The notes: generated by a model from the sequence alone, not told the origin. A DNA stretch of 49,682 bases from Microbacterium karelineae (GCF_009745985.1 NZ_WFIX01000178.1:1-49682), one strand, 5' to 3'; positions 25,334-36,885 are shown, numbered from the stretch's first letter. Numbers and translations are program-made.

Positions 25334-26026
25334 GTGATGCCTCCCGTCTTCGACTGCCGCGATCGCGAGCAGATGCTCTCAGGAATGCGCCAGGCGCGCC
25401 AGGCGATCGCGCGCGGAGACGTGATCGTCCTGCCCACCGACACCGTCTACGGCGTCGCGGCCGATGCGTTCAGCCCGGCCGCCGTGCAGAAGCTCCTCGA
25501 CGCGAAGGGGCGCTCGCGCCAGCAGCCGCCGCCCGTGCTCGTCGGCTCGACCGACGCGCTGCACGCGCTCGTCGAGAGCGTTCCCGAGGCCGTCACGAAG
25601 CTCGTCGAGGCCTTCTGGCCCGGCGGCCTCACGATCATCCTCCCCGCCCAGCCCTCGCTCACGTGGGATCTCGGCGAGACGCAGGGCACGGTGGCCGTGC
25701 GGCAGCCGGACCACCCGATCGCGCTCGAGCTGCTCGCCGAGACCGGCCCCCTGGCGGTCTCGAGCGCGAACCGCACGGGGGAGGCCGCCGCTGTCGATGT
25801 GACGGCCGCGCAGCGCATGCTCGGCGAGACGGTCGCCCTCTACCTCGACGACGGCCCCGTGTCGACGGGCGTCGCCTCGACCATCGTCGACGCGACCTCG
25901 CTCGCGAGCGGGCGCGGCGACCCCGTCGTGCGCGTGCTGCGCGAGGGGGCGATCCGCCGCGACCGGCTGCGCGAGGTCCTCGGCGATCTCCTCGAGAATC
26001 CGCACGACGAGGATCCGTCGGGGTGA
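25334..26026 (+). CDS. tsaC: L-threonylcarbamoyladenylate synthase (Sua5/YrdC/YwlC family)
   Basis: 230 residues from GTG (the ATG one codon on is the alternative). It makes threonylcarbamoyl-AMP from threonine, bicarbonate and ATP for the t6A modification of tRNAs. YrdC features are present: basic/phosphate site LPTDTVYGVAADAF, KGRSRQQPPPVLV, AFWPGGLTIIL and VSSANRTGEAAA. There is no C-terminal Sua5 domain. The stop overlaps the next GTG start. Position after prmC is the classic actinobacterial order. Confidence 0.94.
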   Translation: MMPPVFDCRDREQMLSGMRQARQAIARGDVIVLPTDTVYGVAADAFSPAAVQKLLDAKGRSRQQPPPVLVGSTDALHALVESVPEAVTKLVEAFWPGGLTIILPAQPSLTWDLGETQGTVAVRQPDHPIALELLAETGPLAVSSANRTGEAAAVDVTAAQRMLGETVALYLDDGPVSTGVASTIVDATSLASGRGDPVVRVLREGAIRRDRLREVLGDLLENPHDEDPSG

Positions 26027-27198
26027 GGCTCTACCTCCTCACGATCCTCATCACGGCGGCGATCACCTTCGTCCTGTCGTGGGTCATCTGGCGGCTCGCG
26101 CTCCGATACCGGCTGCATCCCGCCGTCCGCGAGCGCGACGTGCACACGCGACCGACGCCACGGCTCGGCGGGGTCGCGATGTTCCTCGGGATCGTCGTCG
26201 CGTTCCTCATCTCGCGGACGCTGGACTACTTCGACATCTTCTGGGTCGAGCCGCGCGTCGTGTGGGCGATCCTCGGCGCGACGCTGCTGATCGCGGTCAT
26301 CGGCATCGCGGACGACCTGTGGGACCTCGACTGGATGATCAAGCTCGGGGCGCAGTTCCTCGCTGCCGGCATCATCGCCATCGGCGGCGGCGTGCAGATC
26401 TACGCGCTGCCGATCGGCGGCATCACGATCTGGTCCGGCTGGGTGAGCATCATCCTCACGATGTTCTCGATCGTCATCGTGATGAACGCCGTCAACTTCA
26501 TCGACGGCCTCGACGGGCTCGTCGCGGGCGTGTGCCTCATCGCGAACGGCGTGTTCTTCGTCTACTCGTACATCCTCGTGCGCGATGTCGGGGCGACGAC
26601 CTACGCGAACCTCGGCACGTTCATCGCGGCCGTCATCATCGGCGCGTGCGCCGGGTTCCTGCCGATCAACTGGAACCCCGCGAAGATGTTCATGGGCGAC
26701 ACGGGCGCGCTCGTGCTCGGCCTGCTGATGGCGACGAGCGGCATCGCGATCACGGGGCAGCTCCCGCCTGCCGCACTCGAGCCGGATGTGACGGGGCGCT
26801 CCCAGATCCTCGGCACGCTCATCCCCGTGCTCCTGCCGATCATCGTCGTGATGCTGCCGCTGCTCGACTTCGGGCTCGCGGTGATCCGGCGGATGAGCCG
26901 CGGCAAGTCGCCGTTCTCGCCCGACCGCGAGCACCTCCACCACCGGATGCTCGACATGGGGCACTCCGATCGCGACGCGACGCTCATCTTCTACGCCTGG
27001 ACGGCGATCGCGTCCCTGACGGTCCTGCTGATGTACCTGTTCACGGGCGCGAACTGGTTCGGCGGCCACTGGTTCGGCGAATACTGGTTCGCCGTCGCCT
27101 ACGGCGTCGTCGGGATCGCGGCGTGTCTCGTGCTCGCCCTCGTGCCGTCCACGGCCCCGCGCCCGCGCGCGGGCGACTCCGAGAGCGCCGCGGGCTGA
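26023..27198 (+). CDS. Undecaprenyl-phosphate GlcNAc-1-phosphate transferase (WecA/TagO-like)
   Basis: 391 residues from a GTG overlapping the tsaC stop. It is a polytopic membrane protein of the MraY/WecA family with about ten to eleven membrane segments. It attaches a sugar-1-phosphate to the polyprenyl carrier, starting teichoic-acid or arabinogalactan-type glycans. Family motifs: RPTPRLGGVAMF, NAVNFIDGLDGLVAG (Asp-rich catalytic loop), PAKMFMGDTGAL and REHLHHRMLDMGHS (histidine cytoplasmic loop). Position between tsaC and atpI is conserved in actinobacteria. Sugar specificity is inferred from the family. Confidence 0.93.
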   Translation: MRLYLLTILITAAITFVLSWVIWRLALRYRLHPAVRERDVHTRPTPRLGGVAMFLGIVVAFLISRTLDYFDIFWVEPRVVWAILGATLLIAVIGIADDLWDLDWMIKLGAQFLAAGIIAIGGGVQIYALPIGGITIWSGWVSIILTMFSIVIVMNAVNFIDGLDGLVAGVCLIANGVFFVYSYILVRDVGATTYANLGTFIAAVIIGACAGFLPINWNPAKMFMGDTGALVLGLLMATSGIAITGQLPPAALEPDVTGRSQILGTLIPVLLPIIVVMLPLLDFGLAVIRRMSRGKSPFSPDREHLHHRMLDMGHSDRDATLIFYAWTAIASLTVLLMYLFTGANWFGGHWFGEYWFAVAYGVVGIAACLVLALVPSTAPRPRAGDSESAAG

Positions 27199-27206
27199 GG
27201 GGCGCC

Positions 27207-27620
27207 ATGAGTCGACGAATCCCCGTGCTCCGCGCCGTCTTCGCGGGCGCCGCCGTCTGCGGGGCGGTCGCACTCGTCGCGGCCCTGATCGGCGCCGTCG
27301 TGGCGGGCCCGTCGGGCGCGGGAACGGGCGCGCTGGCCGGCGCCGTGGGCCTCGCCTTCCCCGGGCTGACCGCCGTCGTGCTCGCGATCCTGCGCCGACG
27401 GTTCTCCGCTCCCGACTTTGCGGCGATCGCCTGGGTGAGCTTCCTCGCGCTGTTCCTCGTGAAGGTCGTCGTGTTCGTCGCCTGCCTCCTGCTCCTGCTG
27501 GCTCCGGGATGGACGCACGCCGGGATCGCGTACGGCGCGCTGGCGGTCGCGGGCGTCGTGTCGCTCGCGATCGACCTCGTCCTCGCGAACGGGATCCGCG
27601 TCGCGCCCTCCGCGGAGTGA
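27207..27620 (+). CDS. Small AtpI-like membrane protein (first of two)
   Basis: 137 residues with four hydrophobic segments (AAVCGAVALVAALIGAVVAG; AVGLAFPGLTAVVLAIL; a third around FLALFLVKVVVFVACLLLLL; VAGVVSLAIDLVLA). Layout, spacing and the lysine inside the third segment match the next gene, so the two look like paralogues. It starts 9 nt after the WecA-like gene. AtpI proteins assist c-ring assembly of ATP synthase in some bacteria; whether this more divergent copy does so is not known. Confidence 0.7.
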   Translation: MSRRIPVLRAVFAGAAVCGAVALVAALIGAVVAGPSGAGTGALAGAVGLAFPGLTAVVLAILRRRFSAPDFAAIAWVSFLALFLVKVVVFVACLLLLLAPGWTHAGIAYGALAVAGVVSLAIDLVLANGIRVAPSAE

Positions 27621-27724
27621 GCTCGCTCAGGCGGGGAGGATACGCTCGAACGATCGCGCGGGATGACCGCGTCGGTCATGCCCCGCCCCGCGCCGCCACG
27701 GCGCGCGACCTCAGGAGCCACACG

Positions 27725-28219
27725 ATGTCCCGCCCCGCACTCTCGAGCACACCGGTTCTGCGCACGGCCCTCGTCTGGGGGGCGGTCGCGACAGCCGCGA
27801 TCGCGGTGATCGGCGGGATCATCGGATACGCCGTCGCCGGGCAGGACGGCGCGGTCAGCGCCCTGGCGGGCGCCGGCATCACGGCCGTGCTGATGCTGCT
27901 CACAGCCGTGAGCATCCTCATCGCCAACCGGTGGTTCGGCGACGATCTCTATGTCCCGATCTTCTTCGGCATCGTGCTCGGCGGCTGGATCGTCAAGCTC
28001 GTGCTGTTCATCGTCGCGATGCTCGTGCTGCGCGGCCAGCCGTGGGTCGTGCCGATGGTCTTCTTCCTCGCGGTGGTCGCGAGCGTCGTCGCATCGCTCG
28101 CGATCGACGCGATCGCGATGCTCCGCACGCGCGTCCCGTACACCGATGTGACGCTGCCGGGAGAGGGCGAGGAGAAGAGCGGATCCGCCGACGGCGGCGT
28201 CGACGCGGACGAGCGCTGA
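27725..28219 (+). CDS. AtpI-like membrane protein upstream of the ATP synthase operon
   Basis: 164 residues with four membrane segments (AVIGGIIGYAVAG; TAVLMLLTAVSILIAN; FFGIVLGGWIVKLVLFIVAM; FFLAVVASVVASLAIDAIAM) and a charged C-terminal tail (PGEGEEKSGSADGG). Position immediately before atpB and the family-type topology support an AtpI/Vmh-like role as accessory factor for the Fo sector. TACGCT at 27641-27646 may be a weak -10. It shares its pattern with the preceding gene, suggesting a tandem duplication. Confidence 0.72.
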   Translation: MSRPALSSTPVLRTALVWGAVATAAIAVIGGIIGYAVAGQDGAVSALAGAGITAVLMLLTAVSILIANRWFGDDLYVPIFFGIVLGGWIVKLVLFIVAMLVLRGQPWVVPMVFFLAVVASVVASLAIDAIAMLRTRVPYTDVTLPGEGEEKSGSADGGVDADER

Positions 28220-28268
28220 CGCTCGCGGCTCGCGCGAGTTCGACGCGTGGTAGAAGCCGCAGATCTTT

Positions 28269-28277
28269 TGATAGGCT
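28269..28277 (+). promoter_or_regulatory. Putative extended -10 promoter of the atp operon
   Basis: TGATAGGCT is an extended -10 (TGn plus TAGGCT). It would initiate near 28284, about 110 nt before the atpB start. No good -35 is visible. Confidence 0.4.
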
Positions 28278-28278
28278 G

Positions 28279-28383
28279 GGCTTCGTTCCTGCCAATACCT
28301 CCTCTTGGATGCCGATGGTGACATCGAGCGCGGCAGGTGCGACTTCCTTCCCCAGCCGGCCGACGTGCCGGAGCGACGAAGCC
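28279..28383 (+). ncRNA. Structured atpB leader RNA (candidate cis-regulatory element)
   Basis: Four nested or adjacent helices can be drawn. P1: GGCTTCGT (28279-28286) with ACGAAGCC (28376-28383). P2: CCTGCC (28288-28293) with GGCAGG (28332-28337). P3 inside P2: CGATG-GTGA-CATCG (28313-28326) with a GNRA tetraloop. P4: CCGGC/GCCGG (28356-28371). The Shine-Dalgarno GGAG follows P1 directly at 28384. CCTCCT (28298-28303) in the P2 loop is an anti-Shine-Dalgarno segment. Leader RNAs before atpB have been described in some actinobacteria, but I cannot say whether this one belongs to them. Confidence 0.55.
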
Positions 28384-28394
28384 GGAGCCACACG

Positions 28395-29201
28395 TTGACA
28401 CACGCCGTGACGCTGATCGCCTCTGCCGAGAACGGTGATGGCGCATTCCACCCGCCGTCGATCCTCGACTTCTTCCCTCCGGCGCTCTTCCACATCGGGC
28501 CGCTCGAGTTCACGCGCATCAACCTCGCGCAGTTCATCGCGACCGCGATCCTCGTGATCCTCCTCGTCATCGGCACGCGTCGCATGCGCGTCGTGCCGGG
28601 GCGGTTCCAGAGCATCATCGAGATGGGCATGGACTTCGTCCGCGTGAGCATCGCGCACGACATCCTCGGCCGCAAGGACGGCGACCGGTTCGTCCCGCTG
28701 CTCATGACGATGTTCTTCATGATCCTGTGCATGAACCTCACGGGCATCATCCCCGGCATCAACATCGCCGGCACGAGCGTCATCGCGGTGCCGCTGATCC
28801 TCGCCGTGATCTCGTATGTGACGTTCATCTACGCCGGCATCAAGAAGAGCCCCGCGGGATTCTTCAAGAACGCGCTGTTCCCGTCGGGCGTCCCGCCGGT
28901 GCTCTACCTCATCGTGACGCCGCTCGAGTTCCTCTCGACCTTCATCATCCGGCCCGTCACGCTGACGTTGCGACTGCTGATGAACATGATCGTCGGGCAC
29001 CTCATGCTCGTGCTGTTCTTCTCGGCGACGCACTTCTTCTTCTTCGGAATCGGCGGGGGATGGATCCCCCTCGGCGCGGGCACGCTCGCGTTCGGTTTCG
29101 CCTTCACCCTGTTCGAGGTCCTGGTGGCGTTCCTCCAGGCCTACGTCTTCACGATCCTCACCGCGGTCTACATCCAGCTCGCGGTCGCGGAAGAGCACTG
29201 A
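28395..29201 (+). CDS. atpB: ATP synthase Fo subunit a
   Basis: 268 residues if the TTG at 28395 is used, which has GGAG 7 nt upstream; the GTG at 28407 is the alternative. Subunit a forms the proton half-channels of Fo. Five to six membrane helices are seen. The essential arginine helix is in TLTLRLLMNMIVGHLML, and the C-terminal helix reads FLQAYVFTILTAVYIQLAV. A structured leader precedes it. It is first in the complete atpBEFHAGDC operon. Confidence 0.95.
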   Translation: MTHAVTLIASAENGDGAFHPPSILDFFPPALFHIGPLEFTRINLAQFIATAILVILLVIGTRRMRVVPGRFQSIIEMGMDFVRVSIAHDILGRKDGDRFVPLLMTMFFMILCMNLTGIIPGINIAGTSVIAVPLILAVISYVTFIYAGIKKSPAGFFKNALFPSGVPPVLYLIVTPLEFLSTFIIRPVTLTLRLLMNMIVGHLMLVLFFSATHFFFFGIGGGWIPLGAGTLAFGFAFTLFEVLVAFLQAYVFTILTAVYIQLAVAEEH

Positions 29202-29480
<279 letters not shown>

Positions 29481-29511
29481 TTCATTCGCTGCTGACACGT
29501 AAGGAGACAGG

Positions 29512-30060
29512 ATGCTGAACGCTCTTGTCACGGTTGCCGCGGAAGAGGATCCGAATCCGCTGCTCCCGGCGGTCTACGACATCGTCTGGTCGCTGGTGTG
29601 CTTCGTCGTCATCCTCCTGGTGGTGTGGAAGTACGCTCTGCCGCGCCTGACGACCATGCTCGACGCGCGTTCGGCGGCCATCGAGGGGAACATCGAGAAG
29701 GCCGACGAGGCGCAGCGTAAGGCCGAGGCCGCGCTCGCCGAGTACACGCAGCAGCTCGCCGACGCTCGCCGCGAGGCGGGCGAGATCCGCGAGGGCGCCC
29801 GCGCAGACGGCAAGAAGATCGTCGACGAGGCGAAGGCCACGGCGCAGACCGAGGCCGACCGCATCGCGCAGACCGCGCACGCGCAGATCGAGGCCGAGCG
29901 CCAGTCGGCCATGGTCTCGCTGCGCAGCGATGTGGGCACGCTCGCGCTCGACCTCGCCGGCAACGTGATCGGAGAGTCGGTGAGCGACGACCAGAAGGCT
30001 CAGAGCGTCGTCGACCGCTTCCTCGCCGACCTCGAGGCATCCGAGAAGGCGGCGAAGTAG
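29512..30060 (+). CDS. atpF: ATP synthase Fo subunit b
   Basis: 182 residues with AAGGAGA before the ATG. One N-terminal membrane helix (VWSLVCFVVILLVVWKYALP) is followed by a long charged coiled coil (from LTTMLDARSAAIEGNIEKAD onward). This forms the peripheral stalk linking Fo to F1. The last base of its TAG stop is the first base of the atpH GTG, so the two are translationally coupled. Confidence 0.96.
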   Translation: MLNALVTVAAEEDPNPLLPAVYDIVWSLVCFVVILLVVWKYALPRLTTMLDARSAAIEGNIEKADEAQRKAEAALAEYTQQLADARREAGEIREGARADGKKIVDEAKATAQTEADRIAQTAHAQIEAERQSAMVSLRSDVGTLALDLAGNVIGESVSDDQKAQSVVDRFLADLEASEKAAK

Positions 30061-30842
30061 TGGGCAGCGCGACGACTCAGGCTCTGAAGGCGAGCGCCGC
30101 GGCGCTCGCCTCGGCTCAGGTCGATCTCGAGACCGCGCGCGAGCTGTTCTCCGTCGCGCGTGCGACGGGCGACTCGCCGGCGCTGAGCGGCGCGCTCGCC
30201 GATCACGCCGCCGAGGTCTCCGCGCGCACGACGCTCGTGGGCCGGGTCTTCGGCTCGCTGTCGCCCGCCGCGCGGCAGATCCTCACGACGATCACCGAGC
30301 AGCGCTGGTCCGGCGCCGCCGACCTCGTCTCCGGGATCGAGGAGATCGCGATCCGCGCCACGGCGAAGGCCGAGGCCGCGGATGTCGAGGGCGAGCTGTT
30401 CCAGGTGACGCGCGTGGTCGCGACCAACCCGGAGCTCGAGCTCGCGCTGGGCGCCCGTCTCGGCGACGCGTCGAAGAAGGGCGACCTCGTCGCGCGGATC
30501 CTCGGCTCGTCGATCAGCGAGGGCACGCTGCTGATCGTCAGCTCGCTCGTCCAGCAGCCGCACGGCCGTCGCGTGCGCGCCGCGCTGCAGCACGCGATCT
30601 CGGTCGTGGCCGCGGAGCGCGGGCGCACCGTGGCCACGGTGCACGCCGCGAAGCCGCTCGCCGCTGCACAGCGGCAGCGCCTCGCCGACTCGCTCTCGCG
30701 CACGTATGGAACCCCCGTCTCGATCAACGAGGTCATCGACCCCGAGGTCGTGGGCGGCATCCGCGTGCAGATCGCCGACGACGTCATCGACGGCAGCATC
30801 TCGTCCCGCCTCGCCGATCTCCGGTCGAGGCTCGCAGGCTGA
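30060..30842 (+). CDS. atpH: ATP synthase F1 subunit delta
   Basis: 260 residues from GTG, the length seen in actinobacteria (longer than the ~180 of E. coli). It joins the peripheral stalk to the top of F1. The N-terminal helical domain and the conserved C-terminal segment ([25 protein letters not shown], given here only as its position 230-255) are typical. The actinobacterial extra N-terminal segment is visible as about 70 additional residues. Confidence 0.94.
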   Translation: MGSATTQALKASAAALASAQVDLETARELFSVARATGDSPALSGALADHAAEVSARTTLVGRVFGSLSPAARQILTTITEQRWSGAADLVSGIEEIAIRATAKAEAADVEGELFQVTRVVATNPELELALGARLGDASKKGDLVARILGSSISEGTLLIVSSLVQQPHGRRVRAALQHAISVVAAERGRTVATVHAAKPLAAAQRQRLADSLSRTYGTPVSINEVIDPEVVGGIRVQIADDVIDGSISSRLADLRSRLAG

Positions 30843-30844
30843 AC

Positions 30845-30860
30845 GCTTCCCTGCGGAAGC
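30845..30860 (+). other. Hairpin in the atpH-atpA intercistronic gap
   Basis: GCTTCC/GGAAGC form a perfect 6-bp stem with a CTGC loop. A second GC-rich pairing (GGGCC with GGCCC) follows before the atpA Shine-Dalgarno GAAGGA. There is no T-run. It may be an mRNA-stability or processing element that helps set F1:Fo stoichiometry. Confidence 0.35.
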
Positions 30861-30897
30861 AATTGGGGCCGCTGGGCCCGCACAACGAAGGAAGACA

Positions 30898-32541
30898 ATG
30901 GCAGACATCACCATCAGCCCCGACGTCATCCGTGACGCGCTGAAGGACTTCGTCTCCGCCTACGAGCCCACCGGTTCTGGCGCGAACGAGGTCGGCACCG
31001 TCACGGACGCGGCCGACGGCATCGCCCACGTCGAGGGCCTCCCCGGCGTCATGGCGAACGAGCTCATCCGCTTCGAGGACGGCACGCTCGGCCTCGCGCA
31101 GAACCTCGACGAGCACGAGATCGGCACGGTCATCCTCGGCGAGTTCTCCGGCGTCGAGGAGGGACAGCAGGTCACCCGCACCGGCAAGGTCCTCTCGGTC
31201 CCGGTCGGCGAGGGCTACCTCGGCCGCGTCGTCGACCCGCTCGGCACCCCCATCGACGGACTCGGCGAGATCACCGGCATCGAGGGCGACCGCGAGCTCG
31301 AGCTGCAGGCCGCCGGCGTCATGGACCGCAAGAGCGTCCACGAGCCGATGCAGACCGGCATCAAGGCGATCGACTCGATGATCCCCGTCGGCCGCGGTCA
31401 GCGCCAGCTGATCATCGGCGACCGCCAGACCGGCAAGACGGCGATCGCGATCGACACGATCATCAACCAGAAGGACAACTGGGAGTCGGGCGACGTCAAC
31501 AAGCAGGTGCGCTGCATCTACGTCGCGGTCGGCCAGAAGGGCTCGACGATCGCGTCCGTCAAGGGCGCGCTCGAAGACGCCGGAGCGATGGAGTACACGA
31601 CGATCGTCGCGGCCCCCGCCTCCGACCCCGCTGGCTTCAAGTACCTCGCTCCCTACACGGGCTCGGCCATCGGCCAGCACTGGATGTACCAGGGCAAGCA
31701 CGTGCTGATCGTCTTCGACGACCTCACGAAGCAGGCCGAGGCCTACCGCGCCGTGTCGCTCCTCCTGCGCCGTCCGCCGGGACGCGAGGCGTACCCCGGT
31801 GACGTCTTCTACCTGCACTCCCGTCTGCTCGAGCGCTGCGCGAAGCTCTCGGACGCGCTCGGAGCCGGCTCCATGACGGGCCTGCCGATCATCGAGACGA
31901 AGGCCAACGACGTCTCGGCGTACGTTCCGACCAACGTGATCTCGATCACCGACGGCCAGATCTTCCTGCAGTCCGACCTCTTCAACGCGAACCAGCGCCC
32001 CGCGGTCGACGTGGGCATCTCGGTCTCGCGCGTCGGCGGCGACGCCCAGCAGAAGCACGTCAAGAAGGTCTCGGGAACGCTCAAGCTCGAGCTCGCCCAG
32101 TACCGTTCGCTGCAGGCCTTCGCGATGTTCGCGTCCGACCTCGACCCGGCCTCGCGTCGCCAGCTCGCGCGCGGTGCCCGCCTCACCGAGCTCCTGAAGC
32201 AGCCGCAGTACTCGCCGTACTCGGCCGAGGAGCAGGTCGTCTCGATCTGGGCGGGCACGAACGGCAAGCTCGACACGATCGAGGTCGAGGACGTCCTCCG
32301 CTTCGAGCGCGAGCTGCTCGACTACGTGCGTCGCAACACGCAGGTGCTCGAGAAGCTGCGCGACTCCGGCAAGCTGGAGGACGACGTCCTCGCCGAGATG
32401 GAGCAGGCAGTCGACAAGTTCGTCCTCGAGTTCCAGAAGGGCGAGGGGCACCACCTCACCGACCCGGGTCACGAGGAGCACGCCGCCGCGCACCAGGAAG
32501 AGATCGGCCAGGAGCGAATCGTCAAGGGCCGCAAGGCGTAA
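30898..32541 (+). CDS. atpA: ATP synthase F1 subunit alpha
   Basis: 547 residues from ATG with GAAGGA upstream. It forms the non-catalytic nucleotide sites of the alpha3-beta3 ring. P-loop [26 protein letters not shown] and the arginine-finger region [16 protein letters not shown] are present. The C-terminal tail is ~25 residues longer than in E. coli ([19 protein letters not shown]), which resembles the extended actinobacterial alpha tail. In mycobacteria such a tail suppresses ATP hydrolysis; extending that here is inference. Confidence 0.97.
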   Translation: MADITISPDVIRDALKDFVSAYEPTGSGANEVGTVTDAADGIAHVEGLPGVMANELIRFEDGTLGLAQNLDEHEIGTVILGEFSGVEEGQQVTRTGKVLSVPVGEGYLGRVVDPLGTPIDGLGEITGIEGDRELELQAAGVMDRKSVHEPMQTGIKAIDSMIPVGRGQRQLIIGDRQTGKTAIAIDTIINQKDNWESGDVNKQVRCIYVAVGQKGSTIASVKGALEDAGAMEYTTIVAAPASDPAGFKYLAPYTGSAIGQHWMYQGKHVLIVFDDLTKQAEAYRAVSLLLRRPPGREAYPGDVFYLHSRLLERCAKLSDALGAGSMTGLPIIETKANDVSAYVPTNVISITDGQIFLQSDLFNANQRPAVDVGISVSRVGGDAQQKHVKKVSGTLKLELAQYRSLQAFAMFASDLDPASRRQLARGARLTELLKQPQYSPYSAEEQVVSIWAGTNGKLDTIEVEDVLRFERELLDYVRRNTQVLEKLRDSGKLEDDVLAEMEQAVDKFVLEFQKGEGHHLTDPGHEEHAAAHQEEIGQERIVKGRKA

Positions 32542-32562
32542 CCCCCGCGAGGACGACGCATC

Positions 32563-34937
<2,375 letters not shown>

Positions 34938-34939
34938 TC

Positions 34940-35203
34940 ATGGCACTCCAGGTCAACCTCGTCTCCGCCGAGGCGGAGATCTGGTCGGGTGAGGCCACGC
35001 TCGTCGTCGCGAAGACGGTCGAGGGCGAGATCGGCTTCATGGCCGGTCACGAGCCCACGCTCGCGGTCCTCGCCGACGGCCAGGTGCGCATCACCCAGGC
35101 CGACGGCACGAAGGTGATCGCCGACGCGAGCGATGGCTTCGTCTCGATGGAGGTCGGCGACGCCATCAACATCGTGGCGGGACGGGCGCAGCTCGCGGCC
35201 TGA
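34940..35203 (+). CDS. atpC: ATP synthase F1 subunit epsilon
   Basis: 87 residues. It has only the N-terminal beta-sandwich domain (VNLVSAEAEIWSGEA, GEIGFMAGHEPTLAVL). The C-terminal helical hairpin that inhibits hydrolysis in E. coli is absent, as in many Microbacteriaceae and other short-epsilon actinobacteria. It is the last gene of the operon, followed by a strong terminator. Confidence 0.95.
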   Translation: MALQVNLVSAEAEIWSGEATLVVAKTVEGEIGFMAGHEPTLAVLADGQVRITQADGTKVIADASDGFVSMEVGDAINIVAGRAQLAA

Positions 35204-35222
35204 CACGAACCAGCAGCGAAGC

Positions 35223-35251
35223 GGGGCGGGGATCATCGTGATCCCCGCCCC
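35223..35251 (+). terminator. Intrinsic-type terminator of the atp operon
   Basis: A perfect 13-bp stem (35223-35235 with 35239-35251) with a TCG loop lies 20 nt after the atpC stop. It is followed by the pyrimidine-rich GTCTCGTGTCTT rather than a pure T-run, which is common in GC-rich actinobacteria. Confidence 0.85.
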
Positions 35252-35280
35252 GTCTCGTGTCTTCAGGAAGGGATTCCTCC

Positions 35281-36036
35281 GTGCTCCTGCTCCTCCCGCC
35301 GTCCGAGACGAAGCGCCCCGGCGGAGCCGGCGCACCGCTCGCGGTGCCGTCGCTCGCCTTCGAGGCGCTCGCGCCGCAGCGCGAGGCGGCCCTCGACGCG
35401 CTGACCTCGCTCGCCGCGGATGCCGACGCGATGTCGCGCGCCCTGAAGCTGTCGGAACGGCAGCGCGGCGAGGTCGCGGTGAACGCGGCCGTGCGCTCCG
35501 CCCCGACGATGCCCGCGATCGACCGGTTCACGGGCGTGCTGTACGACGCGCTCGACGCCGAGACGCTGCCCGCTGACGCGCGACGCTGGCTGGGCGCGCA
35601 CGCGGCCGTCCAGACGGCGCTCCTCGGCCCCGTCGGAGCGCTCGATCCGGTCCCGGCCTTCCGCCTCTCGGCGGGTCAGAGGATCCCGGGGATCCCACCC
35701 CTCAAGCGGCACTGGGCGGCGCCGACGCGCGACGCGCTCTCGGCGGCGACGGGTCCGATCGTCGACCTGCGCTCGGAGGCCTATCGCGACCTCGGGCCGA
35801 TCCCCGACGGGACCCCGCAGGCCTATGTGCGGGTCGTGGAGGCGGGCGCCGACGGCGCGGTGCGCGCGCTGAACCACTTCAACAAGAAGACGAAGGGCGC
35901 CTTCACCCGGGCGCTCGCGCTCGCGGCGCCGGAGATCCGCTCGACGGAGGAGCTCGTCTCGTGGGCGCGATCCGCCGGCGTCGACATGCGGCCGGGCGAT
36001 GCAGCGGGGGAGCTGCTGCTCGTCTCACACGGCTGA
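35281..36036 (+). CDS. yaaA: YaaA-family (DUF328) peroxide-stress protein
   Basis: 251 residues from GTG with GGAAGG upstream. The N-terminus LLLLPPSETKRPGG and the C-terminal NHFNKKTKGAFTRALAL are diagnostic of the YaaA/UPF0246 family. DLRSEAYRDLGPI lies in the middle. E. coli YaaA binds DNA and limits iron-driven oxidative damage; function here is inferred by homology. It stands between two terminators and is probably monocistronic. Confidence 0.88.
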   Translation: MLLLLPPSETKRPGGAGAPLAVPSLAFEALAPQREAALDALTSLAADADAMSRALKLSERQRGEVAVNAAVRSAPTMPAIDRFTGVLYDALDAETLPADARRWLGAHAAVQTALLGPVGALDPVPAFRLSAGQRIPGIPPLKRHWAAPTRDALSAATGPIVDLRSEAYRDLGPIPDGTPQAYVRVVEAGADGAVRALNHFNKKTKGAFTRALALAAPEIRSTEELVSWARSAGVDMRPGDAAGELLLVSHG

Positions 36037-36089
36037 GGCAGGGGAGGAGTCCCCGCGCGCCACGCGTGCGCCCGGAGCGGGTCTATCGC

Positions 36090-36095
36090 TACGCT
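36090..36095 (+). promoter_or_regulatory. Possible -10 for the DUF5684 gene
   Basis: TACGCT lies 50 nt before the ATG at 36146, whose Shine-Dalgarno is GAGGGAAGGA. Weak support. Confidence 0.25.
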
Positions 36096-36145
36096 GGCAA
36101 CGGGCGGCCGATGCCGCACACCACCGGGTGGAGGGAAGGATCCTG

Positions 36146-36865
36146 ATGTACGACGACTACTCATACATGGACGGCGCGGGAGGATACGCCGCCGTCATGG
36201 CGTTCCTCGCCATCTTCGGCGTGGTGATCTTCATCGTGGCGATCGGCGGATACGTCCTCACCGCATGGTTCCTCATGAAGGTCTTCGACAAGGCCGGCGT
36301 CGAGGGCAAGTGGCGGGCGTGGATCCCGTTCTACAACACGATGGTGTTCATGAAGCTCGGCGACGTGAACCCGTGGCTGCTGTTCTTCGCGTTCGCGGGC
36401 GTCATTCCGTACATCGGCTGGATCGGCTCGATCTTCGCCAGCGTGATGGTCATCATCGCCGCCTACCGCGTGGGCCTCAAGCTGCAGAAGGAGGGCGCCT
36501 GGGTCGTCCTCTACATCTTCCTCCCGATCGTGTGGCTCGGCATCTGCGCGTTCGACTCCTCGCGCTGGAACCACCAGGTGCCCGCGCCGAGCTGGTCGGG
36601 CAACGGCTTCATCGGCGACAAGCAGGTGTGGGCCGGCATCCCCGCCTCGGCGCCCGCAGGCTACGCCGCGCCCGGCTACGGCCAGGCGCCGTACGGCCAG
36701 GACCCGTACGGCCAGCCGTCGCAGCCCGGCTACCCGCCCCAGATGCCGCAGCAGCCGGAGCAGCCCTCTGGCGGACAGCCCATGCCGCCGCAGCCGCCGG
36801 CGGATCCGAACCAGCCGCCGCAGCCGCCCGCGGACCCGAACCAGCCGCGACCGCCGCAGGTCTGA
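36146..36865 (+). CDS. DUF5684-type membrane protein with proline-rich tail
   Basis: 239 residues. Three to four membrane segments span residues ~12-130 (VMAFLAIFGVVIFIVAIGG, WLLFFAFAGVIPYIGWIG, WVVLYIFLPIVWLGI). AGVEGKWRAWIPFYN between the first two matches the DUF5684 family. The last ~90 residues are a disordered cytoplasmic tail rich in Pro, Gln, Gly and Tyr, ending in two copies of PPADPNQP. Related proteins often neighbour signal peptidases or secretion genes. Function is unknown. The proline-rich tail could bind partner proteins such as the PP2C or FtsK-like ATPase downstream (inference). Confidence 0.75.
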   Translation: MYDDYSYMDGAGGYAAVMAFLAIFGVVIFIVAIGGYVLTAWFLMKVFDKAGVEGKWRAWIPFYNTMVFMKLGDVNPWLLFFAFAGVIPYIGWIGSIFASVMVIIAAYRVGLKLQKEGAWVVLYIFLPIVWLGICAFDSSRWNHQVPAPSWSGNGFIGDKQVWAGIPASAPAGYAAPGYGQAPYGQDPYGQPSQPGYPPQMPQQPEQPSGGQPMPPQPPADPNQPPQPPADPNQPRPPQV

Positions 36866-36885
36866 CGCCCGCGCATCGCCTCGCA

